Program-made: the position numbers and the translations under genes
Assembly (NCBI GenBank): GCA_945788205.1
Contig: CALZLE010000277.1
Coordinates: forward strand, 1-17,592
Source: an uncultured Desulfuromonadales bacterium
GTDB lineage: Bacteria; Desulfobacterota; Desulfuromonadia; Desulfuromonadales; Geopsychrobacteraceae
DNA length: 17,592 nucleotides
Direction: 5' to 3'
Shown here: piece after piece, positions 1 to 7,858 of the stretch
Layout: each line of letters begins with the position of its first letter
Position numbering within the stretch: position 1 is the first letter of the stretch
The notes under the pieces: generated by a model
Told to the model about the DNA's origin: nothing
Database searches by the model: none
Seen by the model: the letters and a program-made list of their open reading frames with translations, nothing else

Positions 1-470
1 CGGGTCTCACGGAATTCCTGCAGCAGGTCGCTCACCAGTTTCGACTCTGGCACCAGGTAGGGAGAACGCAAGACATCTTCAAGCTTAATCTCGTTGATCG
101 ACTGCCCCCAGAAGCGGAGCAAATCTTTGGCATAGACCAGGCCAATAATATTGTCGTTGTTTTCTTTATAAACCGGAATCCGGGAATGGCCCGATTCGAG
201 GATGGCCGCCAGCAGATCGCTGAGTGGGTCTTCAGCATCGACACAAACCATATCGGTGCGCGGCACCATCACTTCGCGAACAATTGTTTCATCCAACTCC
301 AGAATCGACTGGAGCATATCACCCTCTTCTTCGTCGATAATCCCCTTCTGCTCAGAAGCATCGATCAGATCCTGAAGCTCTTCTTCCGAGGTTGCCTCGG
401 GCCGACCACGAAAAAAACGTTTCAGCCGCTGTGACCAACCGGGGGAGTCCTGCGAATTGTCACTGTCCAC
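1..470 (-). CDS. corC: CorC/HlyC-type CBS-domain protein, 3' end cut by window edge
   Basis: The reading frame is open to the window edge, giving about 156 N-terminal residues. An acidic segment (EEELQDLIDASEQKGIIDEE) leads into the family signature around VREVMVPRTDMVCV, then a CBS-type stretch with SGHSRIPVYKENNDNIIGLVYAKD. This is the pattern of the short CorC (YbeX) form. No membrane DUF21 domain precedes the CBS region, because the frame has a TAA directly before the GTG start at 468-470. A GAGGG-like ribosome site lies upstream. CorC is linked to magnesium/cobalt efflux, and its ybeY/ybeZ neighbours are ribosome-linked genes. It is the last visible gene of the phoH–pgpH–ybeY–corC operon, 25 bases after ybeY. 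The second CBS domain and the CorC_HlyC C-terminal domain would lie outside the window. Confidence 0.9.
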   Translation of the reverse strand, partial: MDSDNSQDSPGWSQRLKRFFRGRPEATSEEELQDLIDASEQKGIIDEEEGDMLQSILELDETIVREVMVPRTDMVCVDAEDPLSDLLAAILESGHSRIPVYKENNDNIIGLVYAKDLLRFWGQSINEIKLEDVLRSPYLVPESKLVSDLLQEFRET

Positions 471-495
471 TTATGCCACCCTCATCTGCTGCAAT

Positions 496-963
496 TTACA
501 AATAACCATCTTCAGTCAAAAAATCGGTTTTCAGCTGCGAGAACACTGCCTGTTCCCGAGCTTCCATCTGCTGTGCCTGCTCGACTGTCCCCCGTTCGTG
601 GTCATAGCCGAGCAGGTGTAGAATTCCATGTAGCAGCAGAAAAACAAGCTCATGTTCAAACGGAATACCTGCTTCCAGGGCATCCTCAGCAGCCCGTTCG
701 GCGGAGATGACCACATCACCCAGCAACAACGGCTGCAAGCCACTCCCCTCACCTTCCTGCATGGCAAAAGAAATAACATTTGTCGGTCGATCGCGTTGCA
801 GATAATCTCGGTTGATTTCCTGGATTCCAGCGTTGTCGAGAATCAGGATCGACAGCTCCGCGTCAGGATATCCCGAGACGCTTAAGATCTTCCGGGCTAT
901 CTTGCGCAGAGGCCGCTTCAGGATCTTTTGTTTCTTCTGCCGATTCTCGATCTGGATTCTCAT
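496..963 (-). CDS. ybeY: YbeY endoribonuclease (rRNA maturation / ribosome quality control)
   Basis: This 155-residue protein is the usual length for YbeY, a single-strand-specific zinc endoribonuclease for 16S rRNA 3'-end maturation and 70S quality control. The zinc site HGxLHLxGYDH is intact, with H112, H116 and H122. The upstream signature RPTNVISFAM (about residues 59-68) is also present. The ATG at 961-963 is preceded by an AAAGGA ribosome site at good spacing and gives the typical MxIxIxN start, so this start is preferred even though it lies 101 bases inside pgpH. The N-terminus is unusually basic (RQKKQKILKRPLRKIARK), and it is encoded opposite in frame to the acidic pgpH tail. The gene sits between pgpH and corC on the same strand and is almost certainly co-transcribed with them. 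Confidence 0.96.
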   Translation of the reverse strand: MRIQIENRQKKQKILKRPLRKIARKILSVSGYPDAELSILILDNAGIQEINRDYLQRDRPTNVISFAMQEGEGSGLQPLLLGDVVISAERAAEDALEAGIPFEHELVFLLLHGILHLLGYDHERGTVEQAQQMEAREQAVFSQLKTDFLTEDGYL

Positions 964-3283
964 GCTTTTCCTTTACCTCGACAACAACAACGTCTTTGTC
1001 GCTACCATGCTCTTTTTCGTTCTTTTCCCGCACGATGTGAACCGGCTCTGGATAATCAACCCGATGATGGAACGAGCCCGCCAAAACCCGGTTAAAGCTC
1101 CTGGCGATCAGGTGCAAATCCTTAAGGGTCAGATCGCACTCATCTAACTGACCATCAATAAAGACATTATTAATCAGTTTCTGCACCATACCCTGAATCC
1201 GCGCCGGGGTCGGGTCCTGCAGCGTCCGACTGGCAGCCTCAATAGCGTCAGCCAACATAATCAGCGCCGCCTCTCGCGTCTGCGGCTTGGGACCAAGATA
1301 GCGGTAATCCTGCTCATCCGGCTGCGGCATATCGGCGTCGGTCTGGTTTTTCGCCCGATCGTAAAAAAACTTGATCAACGAAGTCCCATGATGCTGCTGG
1401 ATAATATCGATCAGCTCCGGACCGAGTTTGTGCTCCCGAGCCAGCTCAACACCATCTTTGATGTGCGAAGTCAAAATCAGGGCACTCATCGAAGGCGCCA
1501 GCTTGTCATGTTTGTTACGCTGATGACCGCCATTTTCAATAAAATAGAGCGGTTTTTTGATTTTGCCGATATCGTGGTAATAAGCAGATACTCGGGCCAA
1601 CAACGGATTTGCATGTATCGACTCAGCCGCCGCTTCAACCAGGTTTCCGACCAGAATCGAATGATGATATGTGCCGGGTGCTTCGACCATCAGTTGCCGT
1701 AAAATCGGCGAGTTCATATTCGCCAACTCCAGCAATTTAATATCAGTGGTGTACTTGAAGATTGCCTCAACCAAGGGGATCGTTCCGGTCACAAAAACAG
1801 TGCAGAGCAGCCCGCCAAACAGGCCGAAACAGACCTTCCAAGCCAGTTGTAATTCAAGAGAGCGTCCGGTAAGAAAATGAATGCCGATCAGCACCGCGGC
1901 ATTGGCCAGCCCGACCCACATCCCCGCACGATAAATATTTGAACGCTCCTGGCAATGGCGAACTCCGTGTGCACCAACCAGACTGCTGGTCAACGCCAGC
2001 AGGGCCATCGGCAAACTGTTGCCGAACAGCACCCCGACCAGAAGCGCACAGCAGACAGAAAACAGCAGCGCGGTTTCGGCATTAAGAACCACCCTCACCA
2101 GCATGGCACCGAGAGCAAAGGGAATCGCGTAAAAATAGGCGGTCGAATCGATATAGGAAAAAGTATTGCCCAGTGCGGTAGCAATAAAAATTGAAATTTT
2201 GATCAGAACAAACAGAGCCAGAAAGACCAGGGCCAGAAACAGAAGATCCCGGGAATCAGGTTGAAACTTGCGAATATTCCCCTGCGCATAATAAAAACCG
2301 ATATAAACCAGCAACAGGATGCAAACCAGCAATCCAAAAGCTGACGGTAAGCTCCGATTATCCCGGCCGGAATCGCGAATCGCGCGTAACTTGAGAATCT
2401 GATCGGCAGTCACCCGCTCCCCTTCGCGGACCACCATCTCACCCTTTTTCACCTGAAACAGAACCGGCTTTACTTCTTGACGCGCCTGCAGGCGACGCTG
2501 ATCGGTTTCCCCTTCGTTATAGCTCAAGCTTGGTCGCAATTGCTGTTGAACCAACTTCAACAAAGTCTGATGCTGGACCGGTGAAAGGCCGGGCATTTCA
2601 CCCAGCAGCGCTTTCGCTTGTTCCAGAGCTTCGTTCAGCCCGAAGGTCCGCTCCAAAACCCCACTCGGCAGCTCTTCACCACTAAGCTGATCACGCACCA
2701 AAATCGGATTTTTACGGTCGGCATCAAAAACCTGCAGATTGGCAACAATCGGTCGCTCAAAAACCTGCACCAAGAGTTCGCTGGCCTGACGGGGAATTTG
2801 TGGATCGAGAGGCAAATCGATCAGTGCCTGATATTCGACTGAGGTCAAAGGCACACCGAAATCCGACTCCAGCTGCGGGAGAAACTCTTCCTGGCTGGGG
2901 GGATTATCGATATTGCGCAACTGCAACAGCAACTGCAAACCGGTTCGAATCCGTTCGACCGCCTCACGGCCCGCAGTGGTCTGATAATCGTAAACCGGCG
3001 GCACCGCTGCCCAGGCTTCATTCTGCTTGGCCAGAGTCAAGGGGCTATCTTCCACCAGCAAATCACGTGGTGACTTGATGTCGCGTGAAGCGATCTCTCC
3101 CGGGGCATGATAATCGGGGATAAGGCCGCCCTTGGGGACGATAATCAGCGTCAACAACAAGGCGACGCCAAACAGCAGCCAAGCTCCGAACCTTGGCTTA
3201 CGGCGATTACGTAATCCCTGTACCCCGTCGCCAAAAACCACAGCGCGACCCTGTCGTGCTTTTTCCTGTTCTTCTTTGGTCAT
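863..3283 (-). CDS. pgpH: PgpH/YqfF-family 7TM-HD membrane phosphohydrolase (c-di-AMP phosphodiesterase)
   Basis: The 806-residue protein has the full PgpH/YqfF layout. There is one N-terminal membrane segment (about 33-50), a large extracytoplasmic 7TMR-HDED region (about 60-310), a block of hydrophobic helices (about 315-510) and a cytoplasmic HD domain (about 535-735). Visible metal-site residues are H540/H541 (TYHHS), H570-D571 in YYHDIGK, H631/H632 and D679 in LADAIEAASR. Characterised Firmicute PgpH enzymes hydrolyse c-di-AMP to pApA; the same substrate is inferred here, not shown. The start at 3283 has a GAGGA ribosome site. The last ~55 residues are a charged, low-complexity tail beyond the HD domain, and the final ~32 are encoded within the 5' end of ybeY. 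The gene lies 24 bases after phoH, an arrangement also typical of Firmicutes. Confidence 0.94.
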   Translation of the reverse strand: MTKEEQEKARQGRAVVFGDGVQGLRNRRKPRFGAWLLFGVALLLTLIIVPKGGLIPDYHAPGEIASRDIKSPRDLLVEDSPLTLAKQNEAWAAVPPVYDYQTTAGREAVERIRTGLQLLLQLRNIDNPPSQEEFLPQLESDFGVPLTSVEYQALIDLPLDPQIPRQASELLVQVFERPIVANLQVFDADRKNPILVRDQLSGEELPSGVLERTFGLNEALEQAKALLGEMPGLSPVQHQTLLKLVQQQLRPSLSYNEGETDQRRLQARQEVKPVLFQVKKGEMVVREGERVTADQILKLRAIRDSGRDNRSLPSAFGLLVCILLLVYIGFYYAQGNIRKFQPDSRDLLFLALVFLALFVLIKISIFIATALGNTFSYIDSTAYFYAIPFALGAMLVRVVLNAETALLFSVCCALLVGVLFGNSLPMALLALTSSLVGAHGVRHCQERSNIYRAGMWVGLANAAVLIGIHFLTGRSLELQLAWKVCFGLFGGLLCTVFVTGTIPLVEAIFKYTTDIKLLELANMNSPILRQLMVEAPGTYHHSILVGNLVEAAAESIHANPLLARVSAYYHDIGKIKKPLYFIENGGHQRNKHDKLAPSMSALILTSHIKDGVELAREHKLGPELIDIIQQHHGTSLIKFFYDRAKNQTDADMPQPDEQDYRYLGPKPQTREAALIMLADAIEAASRTLQDPTPARIQGMVQKLINNVFIDGQLDECDLTLKDLHLIARSFNRVLAGSFHHRVDYPEPVHIVREKNEKEHGSDKDVVVVEVKEKHENPDRESAEETKDPEAASAQDSPEDLKRLGIS

Positions 3284-3307
3284 AATTCCTCTGTGTCGAA
3301 AAGCAGA

Positions 3308-4294
3308 TCAGCCGCTCAACCGACGTTTCGGCGTCAGCACCCGACGATCTGCTACCTGGTAAGCCTGAACGATCGCCTGAACGATCGGGTGGCGAACCAC
3401 ATCGACATCACTAAAATGATTAAAGGCAATCCCCGGTACGCCATCAAGCACATCGATAGCATGTAACAACCCCGAGTTGGTCCCCCGTGGCAGATCAACC
3501 TGGGTAATATCGCCAGTAATAACCGCACGGCTGCCAAAGCCGAGTCGAGTCAAAAACATTTTCATTTGTTCGGCAGTAGTATTCTGCGCTTCGTCAAGAA
3601 TCACAAAGGCATCATTCAGGGTCCGGCCGCGCATGAATGCCAGTGGCGCCACCTCGACAACCCCGGTTTCGACCATCTCCTTGGCTTTTTCCAGATCGAC
3701 CATATCGTATAAGGCATCGTAAAGCGGCCGCAAGTACGGGTTCACCTTTTCCGCCAGATCTCCGGGCAAAAAGCCGAGCTTTTCTCCCGCCTCGACGGCC
3801 GGACGAACCAGCATAATCCGACTGACCTCTTTACGCATCAGCGCCGCCACCCCCATCGCCATCGCCAGATAGGTTTTTCCTGTCCCAGCCGGGCCGATAC
3901 CAAACACAACATGGTTCTGCCGAATGCTATCAATGTAGGTTTTCTGCGCCAAACTTTTCGGCGCGATGATTTTTTTTCGGGCAGAAACAAAAACCGTGTC
4001 GAAAAAGATATCTTTGAGATTGGTCGAGGAATCGGTGGAAAGAATGCGGATCGCGTAATCGACATCAGTCAAATAGAGCGGCATCCCATCACGCAACAAA
4101 GCACAGAGTTCCTCCAGCAGCCGATAGCCGACCTGAACCTGTGCCTGTTCACCGGCGAGGGTGAGAACGGTCCCCTTGCTGCCAAGGCGGATCCCAAGCT
4201 TCTTTTCAATCAGCTTAAGATGCTTGTTCTGCTGGCCAAACAGTTGCGCGGCCAGAGCCGCATCGCCAACGTCAAAACGCTCACGGGGACTCAT
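3308..4294 (-). CDS. phoH: PhoH-family ATPase (YbeZ/PhoL type)
   Basis: This 328-residue protein is a PhoH-family P-loop ATPase. Walker A is GPAGTGKT (134-141), Walker B is VILDEAQN (231-238), and the family blocks VRPAVEAGEKLGFLPGD (163-179) and ITGDITQVDLPRG (259-271) are intact. PhoH proteins of this class are linked genetically and physically to YbeY in RNA handling, which fits the operon. The N-terminal ~100 residues contain the usual KH-like region preceding the ATPase domain. The ATG at 4292-4294 has an AAGG ribosome site about nine bases upstream. It is the first gene of the operon and diverges from the HEAT/HD-GYP cluster. The name 'phosphate starvation-inducible' is historical; nothing here shows phosphate control. 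Confidence 0.96.
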   Translation of the reverse strand: MSPRERFDVGDAALAAQLFGQQNKHLKLIEKKLGIRLGSKGTVLTLAGEQAQVQVGYRLLEELCALLRDGMPLYLTDVDYAIRILSTDSSTNLKDIFFDTVFVSARKKIIAPKSLAQKTYIDSIRQNHVVFGIGPAGTGKTYLAMAMGVAALMRKEVSRIMLVRPAVEAGEKLGFLPGDLAEKVNPYLRPLYDALYDMVDLEKAKEMVETGVVEVAPLAFMRGRTLNDAFVILDEAQNTTAEQMKMFLTRLGFGSRAVITGDITQVDLPRGTNSGLLHAIDVLDGVPGIAFNHFSDVDVVRHPIVQAIVQAYQVADRRVLTPKRRLSG

Positions 4295-4332
4295 CTGTGT
4301 TGTACCTTAAAATGAGAGATTTTCACGCCATG

Positions 4333-4361
4333 AACCTAGCACCAAAAAGCATCGATTGCAA
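4333..4361 (-). promoter_or_regulatory. Candidate sigma-70 promoter for the phoH operon
   Basis: On the minus strand TTGCAA (4361-4356) is followed after 17 bases by TAGGTT (4338-4333), about 40 bases before the phoH ATG. Spacing is ideal but the -10 matches consensus at only three positions, so this is a candidate only. Confidence 0.3.
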
Positions 4362-4365
4362 GATT

Positions 4366-4377
4366 GCCGATCTCGGC
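4366..4377. repeat. Perfect 12-bp palindrome in the divergent intergenic region
   Basis: GCCGA-TC-TCGGC is a perfect inverted repeat between the two divergent transcription units, just upstream of the candidate phoH -35 element. It could be an operator for a dimeric regulator. A site this short can also arise by chance. Confidence 0.25.
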
Positions 4378-4411
4378 TGAACTGCCCCGCCAACTGTTGA
4401 GGAAGAAGGAC

Positions 4412-4440
4412 TTTCCCCTGACTGCCGAATATTGTATATA
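4412..4440 (+). promoter_or_regulatory. Candidate promoter for the HEAT/HD-GYP cluster
   Basis: An AT-rich TATATA/TATACT -10-like element (4435-4442) lies 17 bases after a weak TTTCCC -35-like hexamer. Transcription would start near 4447, giving a leader of about 40 bases before the TTG start at 4487. The poor -35 suggests either an activated promoter or that this is not the true site. Confidence 0.3.
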
Positions 4441-4486
4441 CTAATGAGAGTGAAGCCTAAATGACGAAGTAGAAATTGGTGATCCT

Positions 4487-6652
4487 TTGGAACAAAAAGC
4501 CGCCCAACAACAAACAGCAAGCCCAGACAGCAAACTGCTGGCCGACTTTCTCCGTGAATTTAACATTGCCCGCGGCAGCCTGACCCTCTATCCGCCCGAG
4601 CATCCACAGGTAACAGCTTCCAGCAGTAAAACTCTTGAACGACTGGAAAGACTTTTCTTCAACCGAAAAGAGATCACTCTCGGCGTCGCTCCAGAAGCGC
4701 TGTTTTTTGAGCACCAGTGGCTCGACAAAGAGAATCCTTCTTTCCGCTCCTTTGCCACGTTTCTTTCACAAATCGGTATTGCATCGCTCAGCTTCAGACA
4801 AGGACTGGCCGCCGACGAGCTGATCCGTTTCTGCCAATTGCTCCGCAGTGACCAAAAAACCATTGAGGAGTTCGGTGGTTTCAGCCTGCTTCTGCAACAG
4901 CAGCTGATCAACAATGTCCAAATTGTGCCGATCGATTACAGCGCCTTTCAATCGAGCACTGAAAAGAAAGAGCGTTCAGCTCTGGTCAACACGGACCTTT
5001 GGGAAGACTTCCTGCATGGGCTGCTGGATAATATCCTCGACCTGGGAGAAGGCGGCCTACGACTCGATCCAAAGACGATCGCTGAGCTACTGAACGAAAA
5101 ACTGGCCTCGACAAAAGAAGAAGATCTCCCGGCGGGAGCAGTCGATGATTTTGTTGGCCAATTACTCGACAGACCATCGCATCCGCAGCAGAACTCCTCT
5201 GGGGCCGAGTTAGGTGAGCTATTGAACCATCTATCGCCGCGCCTACAGGACAGCTTTTTGGCCGGCACTTTTCGAGTTCTCGAACAGAATCAGGACGCCG
5301 CGCAGCAGACAATCGAAAAACTTTCACCTGAATTACTGCAGAACTCTCTCGACCCACGACTACAGCAACAGTTGAAAAGCTCTCCCCGGTTGGTCGAGCT
5401 GGTCGGCCAGTTGGCGGCAAACCCGAAAACTGATGGGACCCATAGTGCGCGCACCGACTCGGCACCAATGAGCAAAGAAATGGTGCGAGCCAGACTGGAC
5501 GTTCTTTTTAGTGAAGAAAAACATGACGTTTACCTGCCAAGCACTTACTCATCAACCCTGAAAAACATTTTTAGTGATAACGCCACCAGCACTCTTCCGG
5601 AAGATGAGCAGGAGCAGTTAAAGGCAGGCTTCGAAAACCAATCGGTTGAACAGCAGTGCTGTGCTGTCATTTTTGAATTGCTTGAAGAACCCCACGAGCT
5701 TGAAGATGAGGAGGCAATGCAGCAGAACCTGCTCGACCTCAGCCGTTTTTTTCTCGACACCGGAAATTTCAGAGCACTGCGCGAAATCTATCAGGTCTGG
5801 GCAGCCTACCTACAGAGTGGTCAATCAAAGATCAACATTCTTGACGAGCGGGTTCTGGCCAACCACGTCCAGCAAGCTTTCATGCTTGAAGTGCTTGACG
5901 GAGTTGAAATCTGGGGAGAAGAACAGAGCAGACCGATCCGCGAGTACGTTGCCTCTGTCGGTGAACCCTATACCAAGCCGGTTATCGAACGCCTCGCACA
6001 GGCCAAACAATTCAGTCAACGACGCTACTGGATGGATATCCTCGAAGCGATCGGCACCGATGCAAATCAACTTTTACTGCAATCACTCAATGATGACCGT
6101 TGGTACCTGATACGCAACCTTCTGATCTTACTGGGAAAAAATATCACCCCCGCAACACTTAAAGCGGTCAACCAACTGACGGACCATCCTCATCCGAAAG
6201 TTCGTCAGGAAGTGCTACGGGTGCTGTTCTACTGCACCCCGGCGACGGCCAACCAGATGCTGTTAAAGGAACTCGACAGCGATGATCCGGAAGCGCAACT
6301 GTCGGCAATCCAAGTGGCAAATCTCAGCCGAAATACGGAAATTCTCAATCTACTGCACAAAAGAATTCAAACTGACATCGACGATGATTTCGACCTGCAG
6401 TGCAAAAAAGAGATTCTGACAACTCTGGCGCTCATCGGTCATCGCGAGAGTCTCTCGATACTCCGTTACCTGCTACAGAAAAAAGGCTTGTTTTCTTCAA
6501 AGCGGCAAAAACAATTTCAAGCCGACATCATTCAAAGCTTTGCCAAATACCCACGCAGTGATGCGGAAAAAATCCTTCAAGAGGTCGCCAAAGGCCGCCA
6601 TAAACAACAGGCCAACGAACTGCTTCAGCAACTGACGGGAGAAACATCATGA
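4487..6652 (+). CDS. Large HEAT-like helical-repeat protein, unit A (partner of adjacent HD-GYP protein)
   Basis: I recognise no named enzyme in this 721-residue protein. It has no signal peptide, membrane segment or catalytic motif, so it is predicted to be cytoplasmic. Residues ~16-155 form a domain (LYPPEHPQV, LGVAPEALFFEHQWL, FCQLLRS, PIDYSAFQ) shared with the other large protein and, more distantly, with both HD-GYP proteins. A helical middle follows. The C-terminal ~200 residues, from NDDRWYLIRNLLILLG (535-550) onward, look like HEAT repeats: HPHPKVRQEVLRVL, then SDDPEAQLSAIQVA. The start is TTG. A stop lies 36 bases upstream in frame, no ATG falls between, and the start aligns with the ATG of the second copy. 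The ribosome site (GGTGA, four bases away) is weak. The stop overlaps the next gene by ATGA, implying translational coupling and perhaps a complex. Confidence 0.85.
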   Translation: MEQKAAQQQTASPDSKLLADFLREFNIARGSLTLYPPEHPQVTASSSKTLERLERLFFNRKEITLGVAPEALFFEHQWLDKENPSFRSFATFLSQIGIASLSFRQGLAADELIRFCQLLRSDQKTIEEFGGFSLLLQQQLINNVQIVPIDYSAFQSSTEKKERSALVNTDLWEDFLHGLLDNILDLGEGGLRLDPKTIAELLNEKLASTKEEDLPAGAVDDFVGQLLDRPSHPQQNSSGAELGELLNHLSPRLQDSFLAGTFRVLEQNQDAAQQTIEKLSPELLQNSLDPRLQQQLKSSPRLVELVGQLAANPKTDGTHSARTDSAPMSKEMVRARLDVLFSEEKHDVYLPSTYSSTLKNIFSDNATSTLPEDEQEQLKAGFENQSVEQQCCAVIFELLEEPHELEDEEAMQQNLLDLSRFFLDTGNFRALREIYQVWAAYLQSGQSKINILDERVLANHVQQAFMLEVLDGVEIWGEEQSRPIREYVASVGEPYTKPVIERLAQAKQFSQRRYWMDILEAIGTDANQLLLQSLNDDRWYLIRNLLILLGKNITPATLKAVNQLTDHPHPKVRQEVLRVLFYCTPATANQMLLKELDSDDPEAQLSAIQVANLSRNTEILNLLHKRIQTDIDDDFDLQCKKEILTTLALIGHRESLSILRYLLQKKGLFSSKRQKQFQADIIQSFAKYPRSDAEKILQEVAKGRHKQQANELLQQLTGETS

Positions 6653-7785
6653 GCACATCCTCCCAAGCCCATCTGCAGCGTTTCATCCAATTACTAACTA
6701 CTGCATCGGCGAACGCAGCCCTCTATCATCTTGAACATTTGCAAGTCTCACGTCTTTGTCGGCAGGCGCTCGACCAACTGACAACCCTATTCAACAGCCA
6801 CAGTGATCTCACGTTAAAGATCATTGACGAACAATTGATTTTTGACAACAAACCGGTGGCCAATAATCTCGCTGTAAAGCGGCTGATCAAAGCACTTGAG
6901 CAACACAATATCAGTCATTTATGTATTGAACCCGGCATCTACAGTGAAGAGCTACTCGGACTGATCAACACTCTGAGCAAAAGGCCGGAGCGACAGGTCG
7001 ACCTGACCGAAAGTGAACACATTCATTTCAGTCAGGTTGAGGTTCGCTACCGCTCTCAGGACAACAGTCTGCAGTCGGCCGACCTGCTATTGACAGATAT
7101 TGCCAACAAAGAAGCCGACCGCTACATGGATATGTACACGTCGGTACAGAATCACCAAAAAATTGATGTCTCCAGTGTCTCTGAAATTGTCGGCGGTTTC
7201 GTCGACGCCTTCAGCGAACAGAGCGAAGTCTTTCTCGCCGTCGCACCCTTGCGCTCAATGGACGAATATACCTACACCCATTCGACCAACATCTGCCTGC
7301 TCAACTTGGCCCAAGCCCGACAACTCGGCATCGAAGGACAGCAGCTCAATGAAATCGGCATCGCCGCAATGCTGCACGATGTTGGCAAAATGTTCATCTC
7401 ACCCGGGATTTTGGGGAAAACGGAAGCGCTGGACGAAGAAGAATGGGGAATCATGCAACAACACCCGCGCCTGGGAGCGGAATATCTCCTTGGCACCCCC
7501 GGCGTGCCACATTTGGCTGTGGTAACGGCGTATGAGCATCACATGCAATACAACGGTCAAGGCTACCCGAAAACCAATCGCCCTTGGGAAATGAATCTCT
7601 GCTCTCACATGACAGCTATTTCCGACACCTACGACGCCATGCGAACCACACGCAGCTACGAAGACTCACTGGAATACGACGAAATCATCAATATCATGCT
7701 CAATCTGGCGGGGACAAAACTCCATCCACAGCTCACCTACAGTTTTTTGCAGCTGCTCGACAAACTGGAAAAAGAGAATAGCTGA
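6649..7785 (+). CDS. HD-GYP phosphodiesterase, unit A (predicted c-di-GMP hydrolase)
   Basis: This is a 378-residue, predicted cytoplasmic protein. Residues ~7-135 are the N-terminal domain shared with the large partner (LYHLEHLQV, LTLKIIDEQLIFDNKPV). A helical linker leads to the HD-GYP domain from about 200. Visible site residues are H211 in DEYTYTHS, H243-D244 in MLHDVGK, H272, H297-H298, G305-Y306-P307 and D326 in ISDTYDA. The family hydrolyses c-di-GMP to pGpG/GMP, and all usual bimetal ligands are present, so activity is likely. The usual HHExxDGxGYP signature reads HHMQYNGQGYP here, a Met-for-Glu and Asn-for-Asp variant. The start ATG overlaps the upstream stop (ATGA) and has a good GGGAG site seven bases ahead. 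No response-regulator receiver or membrane sensor is fused, so the input probably comes through the N-terminal domain or the partner. Confidence 0.93.
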   Translation: MSTSSQAHLQRFIQLLTTASANAALYHLEHLQVSRLCRQALDQLTTLFNSHSDLTLKIIDEQLIFDNKPVANNLAVKRLIKALEQHNISHLCIEPGIYSEELLGLINTLSKRPERQVDLTESEHIHFSQVEVRYRSQDNSLQSADLLLTDIANKEADRYMDMYTSVQNHQKIDVSSVSEIVGGFVDAFSEQSEVFLAVAPLRSMDEYTYTHSTNICLLNLAQARQLGIEGQQLNEIGIAAMLHDVGKMFISPGILGKTEALDEEEWGIMQQHPRLGAEYLLGTPGVPHLAVVTAYEHHMQYNGQGYPKTNRPWEMNLCSHMTAISDTYDAMRTTRSYEDSLEYDEIINIMLNLAGTKLHPQLTYSFLQLLDKLEKENS

Positions 7786-7854
7786 CAAAGTCAGCTCAAT
7801 CTGCTAGATTAGTAAAATCTAAAAATTATCAGGAGCACGCTGAGAGAAACTCTC
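7780..7854 (+). repeat. Three short inverted repeats between the two duplicated units
   Basis: The 73-base gap between units holds three perfect hairpins in series. The first is a 7-bp stem around loop AAA (7780-7796), spanning the stop codon of the HD-GYP gene. The second is TAGATT/AATCTA around five bases (7805-7821). The third is GAGAG-AAA-CTCTC (7842-7854), ending five bases before the ATG at 7859. None has a T-tract, so they are not standard terminators. They could set mRNA stability or hold down initiation of the second large gene. Confidence 0.45.
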
Positions 7855-7858
7855 GAAC

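Noticed and set aside
4461..4472. ATG upstream of the first large gene as its start
   Set aside because: It is in another frame and meets a stop after three codons.
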